57,944 bases of DNA from an uncultured Pseudomonadota bacterium (GTDB taxonomy: Bacteria; Pseudomonadota; Gammaproteobacteria; Burkholderiales; SG8-39): contig CAIKRR010000090.1 of assembly GCA_903829815.1 (NCBI GenBank), positions 1-57,944 of the forward strand, in the 5' to 3' direction. The position numbers were made by a program, and so were the translations under genes. Shown piece after piece: positions 53,966 through 57,944 of this stretch (position 1 is the first letter of the stretch; every line of letters starts with the position of its first letter). The notes under the pieces were generated by a model that was not told the DNA's origin, searched no databases, and saw nothing but the letters and a program-made list of their open reading frames with translations.

Positions 53966-55294
53966 GTGAAAGATCTGATTCGACTGAGCGCCGTCGAGGC
54001 GGCCACCCGTCTTGCGCGGCGCGAATTGAGTGCCGAAGACTACCTCGGTGCCTTTCTCGACCGGATCGCGGAACGCGAGCCAACCGTGCACGCCTTCGCC
54101 CACCTGGCTCGCGACAAGGCGATCGCCACGGCACGAGCACTCGATCAGGGCGCGGTGCGCGGCCCGCTGCACGGCCTGCCGATCGGCGTGAAGGACATGT
54201 TCGACACCTTCGACATGCCGACGCAAGGGGGCTCGAAGATCTATGTCGGGCACACCACCCCAATCGATGCAGCCTGCATCGCGCTGTCGCGCCATGCCGG
54301 GGCGGTGGTACTGGGCAAGACGGTCACCACCGAACTGGCCACCTTCCCGCCCAACGAGACACGCAACCCGCACAACCCTGCACATACGCCGGGCGGCTCC
54401 TCGTCAGGTTCGGTGGCAGCCGTGTCCGACTGCATGCTGCCGCTCGCAACCGGCACCCAGACCCTGGGGTCGACGGTGCGGCCTGCGGCCTACTGCGGCG
54501 TGATCGGCTACAAGCCCACCTACAACCTCATCCCGAAGCGGGGCGTGTGGGCCACGTCCGACACGCTTGACACCGTGGGCGTCTTTGGCAAGACCGTACC
54601 CGATGTGGCCTGGTTCGTTGCCGGCATGATGAGTTGCCCCGAACTGCGCGTTCCACTCGAGGAGACCGCGCCGACTGCGCTCCGCGTTGGCATCTGTCGC
54701 ACCTTCGAGTGGGACAAGGCAAGTCCCGAGATGCAACAGGCCCTCGAGGAGGCTGGTCAGCGACTTGCCTCGGCTGGAGCACACGTTCGCGACATCACGC
54801 TGCCTGCGTCGTATGCCGACATGCTTCAGGCACAGATCACGGTGGGCACCTTCGAGATGGGACGTACCCTCTCGGATGAGTACCTGCGCCACGGCGAGCG
54901 GATGCGTCCGCAACTGCATGAGCGCTGCGCTCTTGCCTGGCAGGTGACGCTCGATGAGTACCAGCGAGCACTGGCCATCGGGCGCGAGTGCCGAGCCCGC
55001 ATTCCGGAAGCCTTTGCCGACCTCGATGTGCTGCTCGCACCGGCAGCCACCGGCGAAGCGCCTGAAGGGCACGACTGGACCGGTGACCCGGTGATGAACC
55101 AGGTGTGGTCCTTCCTGCATACGCCCTGCGTCTCGATTCCGGCCAGTCTGGGTCCGCGTGGGCTGCCACTGGGCCTTCAGGTGATCGGGCGTCTCGATGA
55201 CGATGCGCGCACGCTGCGCGCGGCGCACTGGATCCAGCAGCAGATGGCCTGGCAACCCTTTGCCGATGCGCACGCGATGCGTGGCCGCGCGTGA
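53966..55294 (+). CDS. Amidase signature family hydrolase 2
   Basis: A 442-aa amidase. The catalytic Lys is in LPIGVKDMFDT, the Ser cluster in TPGGSSSGSVAAVSD, and the nucleophile region in GTQTLGSTVRPAAYCGV. The GTG at 53966 has GGAGG seven bases upstream. It is only distantly like the amidase at 23464. It lies 19 bp after the transporter and overlaps the DUF1415 gene (GTGA). Confidence 0.91.
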   Translation: MKDLIRLSAVEAATRLARRELSAEDYLGAFLDRIAEREPTVHAFAHLARDKAIATARALDQGAVRGPLHGLPIGVKDMFDTFDMPTQGGSKIYVGHTTPIDAACIALSRHAGAVVLGKTVTTELATFPPNETRNPHNPAHTPGGSSSGSVAAVSDCMLPLATGTQTLGSTVRPAAYCGVIGYKPTYNLIPKRGVWATSDTLDTVGVFGKTVPDVAWFVAGMMSCPELRVPLEETAPTALRVGICRTFEWDKASPEMQQALEEAGQRLASAGAHVRDITLPASYADMLQAQITVGTFEMGRTLSDEYLRHGERMRPQLHERCALAWQVTLDEYQRALAIGRECRARIPEAFADLDVLLAPAATGEAPEGHDWTGDPVMNQVWSFLHTPCVSIPASLGPRGLPLGLQVIGRLDDDARTLRAAHWIQQQMAWQPFADAHAMRGRA

Positions 55295-55896
55295 GCGCCG
55301 ACGTGCCGACAGCGGCCGCCATCGAAGCCTCGATGCGCGACTGGGTACAGACGGCCGTGATCGGCCTTGGCCTGTGTCCGTTTGCCGCTCCGGTAGCCAG
55401 TCGCGACGCGATCCGCTACTGCGTCAGCACGGCACAGACTGACGATGAAGTCATTGCCGATCTGGTCCGCGAACTCGAAACCCTCGCCGAAGCAAGCCCT
55501 GCCCGCCTCGAGACAACGCTCCTCATCGTGCCGCACCACTTCGCCGACTTTCTCGAATTCAACGACTTTCTCGATGTGGTCGACGAAGTGCTGCAGAAAC
55601 TCGACCTCGAGGGCGAAATACAGGTCGCCAGTTTCCATCCGCAGTACCAGTTTGCCGACAGTGCGCCCGACGATATCGAGAACTGCACCAACCGCTCGCC
55701 CTGGCCCGCACTGCATCTTCTGCGCGAGGACAGCGTCGAGCGCGCCACCGAGGGCATGGATGACGCCTCGGCCATCGTCGACAAGAACATCCAGACCCTG
55801 CGTGCACTGGGGCATGCCGGTTGGGCCCGCCTGTGGCAGGGCGCGCGCGCTCAGGACCGTACCGACACCGAACCCGATACCCGCAAGGACGATTGA
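55291..55896 (+). CDS. DUF1415 family protein
   Basis: A 201-aa cytoplasmic protein of unknown function. VIGLGLCPFA near the start and the central FHPQYQFADSAPDDIENCTN followed by RSPWPALHLLRE are typical of DUF1415, which is widespread in beta- and gammaproteobacteria. It starts with GTG in an overlap with the amidase stop and ends in a TGATG overlap with the cupin. Confidence 0.9.
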   Translation: MSADVPTAAAIEASMRDWVQTAVIGLGLCPFAAPVASRDAIRYCVSTAQTDDEVIADLVRELETLAEASPARLETTLLIVPHHFADFLEFNDFLDVVDEVLQKLDLEGEIQVASFHPQYQFADSAPDDIENCTNRSPWPALHLLREDSVERATEGMDDASAIVDKNIQTLRALGHAGWARLWQGARAQDRTDTEPDTRKDD

Positions 55897-56474
55897 TGAT
55901 GGCAACCCGACGCGTAGTGACCGGACATGACGAGAACGGCAAGGCCATCGTCATCGAGGATGGTCCGGCGCCCTTCGTGCACCTGAACCCTGCACGCCCC
56001 GACTATTCCTCCACCGACATCTGGCGCACCCATGCGACGCCCGCGCCCATCGTGCATCGCGCCGCGGAGCCCACCCTGGGTCCCCGGCGGCAACTGCCGA
56101 CCCGGCAGGGCACGGTGGTACGCATCAACGTGATGCCGCCCGATGACGAGACGCTCGACCGGATGAGCCCGGCGCAGTCGCAGGCCTTCTTTGCCAGCCT
56201 CGGCAATGCGGGCGGGGCCACCTTCGGCAAGGGCGGACGCCATCCGATGATGCACCGCACCGAGACCATCGACTATGCCATCGTGATCGATGGTGAAGTC
56301 ACCATGCTGCTCGACGACAGTGAAGTGGTGCTGCGCGCAGGCGATGTTCTGGTGCAGTGCGGCACCAACCATGCCTGGGTCAATCGCTCGGGCAAGCCCT
56401 GCACGATCGCCTTCGTGCTGGTGGATGGCGCATTCGACGAGACCCTCCAGGCGAGCCTCGCGCAGGCGGGCTGA
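55896..56474 (+). CDS. Cupin-domain protein
   Basis: A 192-aa protein with a single cupin at ~105-180. Motif 1 is HPMMHRTETIDYAIVIDGE (two His and a Glu as metal ligands), motif 2 AGDVLVQCGTNHAW with the third His. The complete metal set suggests an enzyme, for example a dioxygenase or isomerase, but the ~100-residue N-terminal part is not recognised. ATG overlaps the preceding stop; a second ATG follows at once. Confidence 0.88.
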   Translation: MMATRRVVTGHDENGKAIVIEDGPAPFVHLNPARPDYSSTDIWRTHATPAPIVHRAAEPTLGPRRQLPTRQGTVVRINVMPPDDETLDRMSPAQSQAFFASLGNAGGATFGKGGRHPMMHRTETIDYAIVIDGEVTMLLDDSEVVLRAGDVLVQCGTNHAWVNRSGKPCTIAFVLVDGAFDETLQASLAQAG

Positions 56475-56570
56475 CGAACGCCATCTTCCGCAAGACTGCT
56501 CTGGGCGGCCGCCAGGAAGGCTGAGACCCGCGCTTCGACGGGCAGTCCACATGGATCAGGAGATCCCGAC

Positions 56571-57365
56571 GTGCAGGTGCGCTACATCAGCCTCGACAGT
56601 GCGGTTGGACGAGACCTGCGCATGCGGGGTCTGCTGACCCGGCACGGCCTGGGGGAGATTTCGCAGCGCGCGCCAGGCATTCAGGCATCGCGGGCATTGA
56701 ATGGCATGTCGATGGCAGAGACCGGATGTCTGCTGGCGCACCATTCGATTCTCACTTCGCTTGAAGAATCGCAGACAACCGTGGTGCTCGAGGATGACGT
56801 GGTCCTGTGCATCGATTTCGCAGAAAAGATCGGTCATCTGACCGAATCCCTCGAAGCCTCGCCATTCGACATCGTCTTTCTCGGGCAGACGATTTCCTAC
56901 GAGGAAACACGGACACACGCAAGGCTGCTCAAGCTTCTCGGCAAATTCAATGAAACCCGGAAGCACCTTTTCATCAGCGCCCATCCGTTTTACCGATTCG
57001 GGGCGTTTGCCTATGCAATCAATCGGCAGTCGGTACGGAAAGTCCACGCTCTCCTCAGCACCCTTGACTTGCCCGTGGCTGCGAAGCCCATCGACAGCCT
57101 GCTGAAGGATTGGATCAGCAGGGGCCTTCTGAAGGCGGCCGTGATATTTCCCTATCTGGCCGGCGTTGACGCCAGCCTGGAAAGCAGCATGCAAGACCGC
57201 AGTGGCCCGATAGAACATCGCACCCACGCGGAAATCGTCAATCTGTATCTGGACGGCTACGCGCCCGATGCCCGCAGTCGATGGGAGACCGTGCTGTCCG
57301 GGAGCCCCGACCTTCACGCACTGGAAATCTGCCTGGCGATCTACGGAAGACTGACTCGGCAATGA
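56571..57365 (+). CDS. Glycosyltransferase family 25 (LPS biosynthesis type)
   Basis: A 264-aa cytoplasmic glycosyltransferase. GCLLAHHSILTSL and VVLEDDVVL, with the metal-binding acidic residues, are GT25 hallmarks; the GTG start has CAGGAG upstream. GT25 enzymes usually add galactose to lipooligosaccharide core, but some modify proteins. Its codon use is less GC-rich than that of its neighbours. It is not coupled to the cupin (96-bp gap). Confidence 0.9.
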   Translation: MQVRYISLDSAVGRDLRMRGLLTRHGLGEISQRAPGIQASRALNGMSMAETGCLLAHHSILTSLEESQTTVVLEDDVVLCIDFAEKIGHLTESLEASPFDIVFLGQTISYEETRTHARLLKLLGKFNETRKHLFISAHPFYRFGAFAYAINRQSVRKVHALLSTLDLPVAAKPIDSLLKDWISRGLLKAAVIFPYLAGVDASLESSMQDRSGPIEHRTHAEIVNLYLDGYAPDARSRWETVLSGSPDLHALEICLAIYGRLTRQ

Positions 57366-57944
57366 TCAGGGCGTGAGACCAAGTGGCCTTGCTTCCCGCC
57401 CCCAGCGCTCGATTTCGGCGGCCAGAAACCGGGCACTCTCTGCCGGCGATGCTGCAAAGGTATCGATGCCCAGGTCGAGCATGCGGGCATGGAAATCGCC
57501 GCTGCGTGTAGCCGTAGCCACATCGCGGTAGATGCGATCGACAAGCGCGGCGGGCGTGCGAGCGGGCGCGACCACGAGCCACCATTCGACCCGATCAAAG
57601 CCGGGCAGGCCCGATTCGGCAAAGGTGGGCGCATCGGGAAAGGCCGGAAAACGACGCGCGCTGCTCACGCCGATCACCTTGAGGCGGCCCGAGGCAATGT
57701 GCTGTTGAAAGCCCGTGGGTGTTGCCATCATGAGATCGATCTGCCCGCCGAGCAGGGCTGCCGTGGCCGGCGCCCCGCCCTTGAACGGGACGTGCACGAG
57801 ATCGATGCGCGCATCACGCTTGAACACTTCGCCCGCGCGGTGGCCGTTGGAATTGATGCTCGGGCTGCCGTAGGACAACTGCCCCGGACGCGCCCGTGCA
57901 AGGGCAATGACCTCGCCGGCAGTACCTGCGGGAAAGTCGGCACG
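57366..57944 (-). CDS. Bug-type tripartite tricarboxylate transporter receptor 3 (5' end missing)
   Basis: The last 192 codons of a binding protein of the same family as the genes at 29962 and 48254. YGSPSINSNGHRAGEVF, VHVPFKGGAPATAALLGGQI and FPDAPTFAESGLPGF are visible, and the stop directly abuts the GT25 stop. The signal peptide and first half lie beyond the right edge. Confidence 0.9.
   Translation of the reverse strand, partial: RADFPAGTAGEVIALARARPGQLSYGSPSINSNGHRAGEVFKRDARIDLVHVPFKGGAPATAALLGGQIDLMMATPTGFQQHIASGRLKVIGVSSARRFPAFPDAPTFAESGLPGFDRVEWWLVVAPARTPAALVDRIYRDVATATRSGDFHARMLDLGIDTFAASPAESARFLAAEIERWGREARPLGLTP

Overview
The window looks like one contig of a free-living, high-GC betaproteobacterium, probably of the order Burkholderiales. 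The evidence is the GC-rich third codon positions, the frequent GTG and TTG starts, the run glyA-nrdR-ribD-ribE, and three genes for periplasmic tripartite-tricarboxylate (Bug-type) binding proteins. The family cannot be resolved by eye. I see no tRNA, rRNA, CRISPR array, transposase, integrase or phage gene. NrdR is the only DNA-binding regulator.

Layout. (1) 1-7998 (-): the first 2666 codons of a giant surface adhesin that runs off the left edge. It has a short N-terminus and a Gly/Ala hinge, then eleven Ig-like domains, then a long array of ~40-residue repeats that I do not recognise. (2) 8586-11548 (+): divergent from the adhesin, a TPR protein with a C-terminal GT9-like glycosyltransferase domain, overlapping an exported trypsin-like protease. 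(3) 11564-21856 (-): housekeeping genes: an unknown gene, ribE, ribD, nrdR, glyA, a histidine phosphatase, an M61-PDZ peptidase, a Do-type protease, then a MobA/MocA-like nucleotidyltransferase overlapping xdhC. (4) 21980-25926: glutathione reductase and an amidase (-), then a tandem-domain universal stress protein (+) below a perfect FNR box.

(5) 26175-33355: small, large and medium subunits of a form-II CoxSLM-type molybdenum hydroxylase (+), a Tat-type Bug receptor (-), then the maturation pair CoxD (MoxR AAA+) and CoxE (VWA) (+). (6) 33380-42856 (-): a compact operon of BMP-family binding protein, duplicated ABC ATPase and two permeases, running into two further and different molybdenum-hydroxylase large subunits that have no adjacent small or medium subunit. 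(7) 43142-46135: a 2OG-Fe(II) oxygenase, a VOC protein, a cysteine hydrolase and CoxG. (8) 46238-51343: AcuI, a CmcJ/NvfI-like oxygenase, a second Bug receptor, a haem-oxygenase-like di-iron family protein and SrkA. (9) 51395-56474 (+): a translationally coupled cluster of acyl-adenylate ligase, DMT exporter, amidase, DUF1415 protein and cupin. (10) A GT25 glycosyltransferase and the 3' part of a third Bug receptor close the window.

How the parts may fit. XdhC plus the MobA/MocA-like protein (cofactor loading), CoxD/CoxE (active-site maturation) and CoxG (membrane anchoring) make an almost complete accessory set for MCD-type molybdenum hydroxylases. One complete enzyme and two orphan large subunits are present. 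With the BMP-type transporter, the oxygenase, the hydrolases and the Bug receptors, the centre of the window looks like an uptake and oxidation locus for an unknown, perhaps N-heterocyclic, compound. The substrate cannot be read from the sequence. The other part that looks new is the adhesin repeat array and its glycosyltransferase neighbour.
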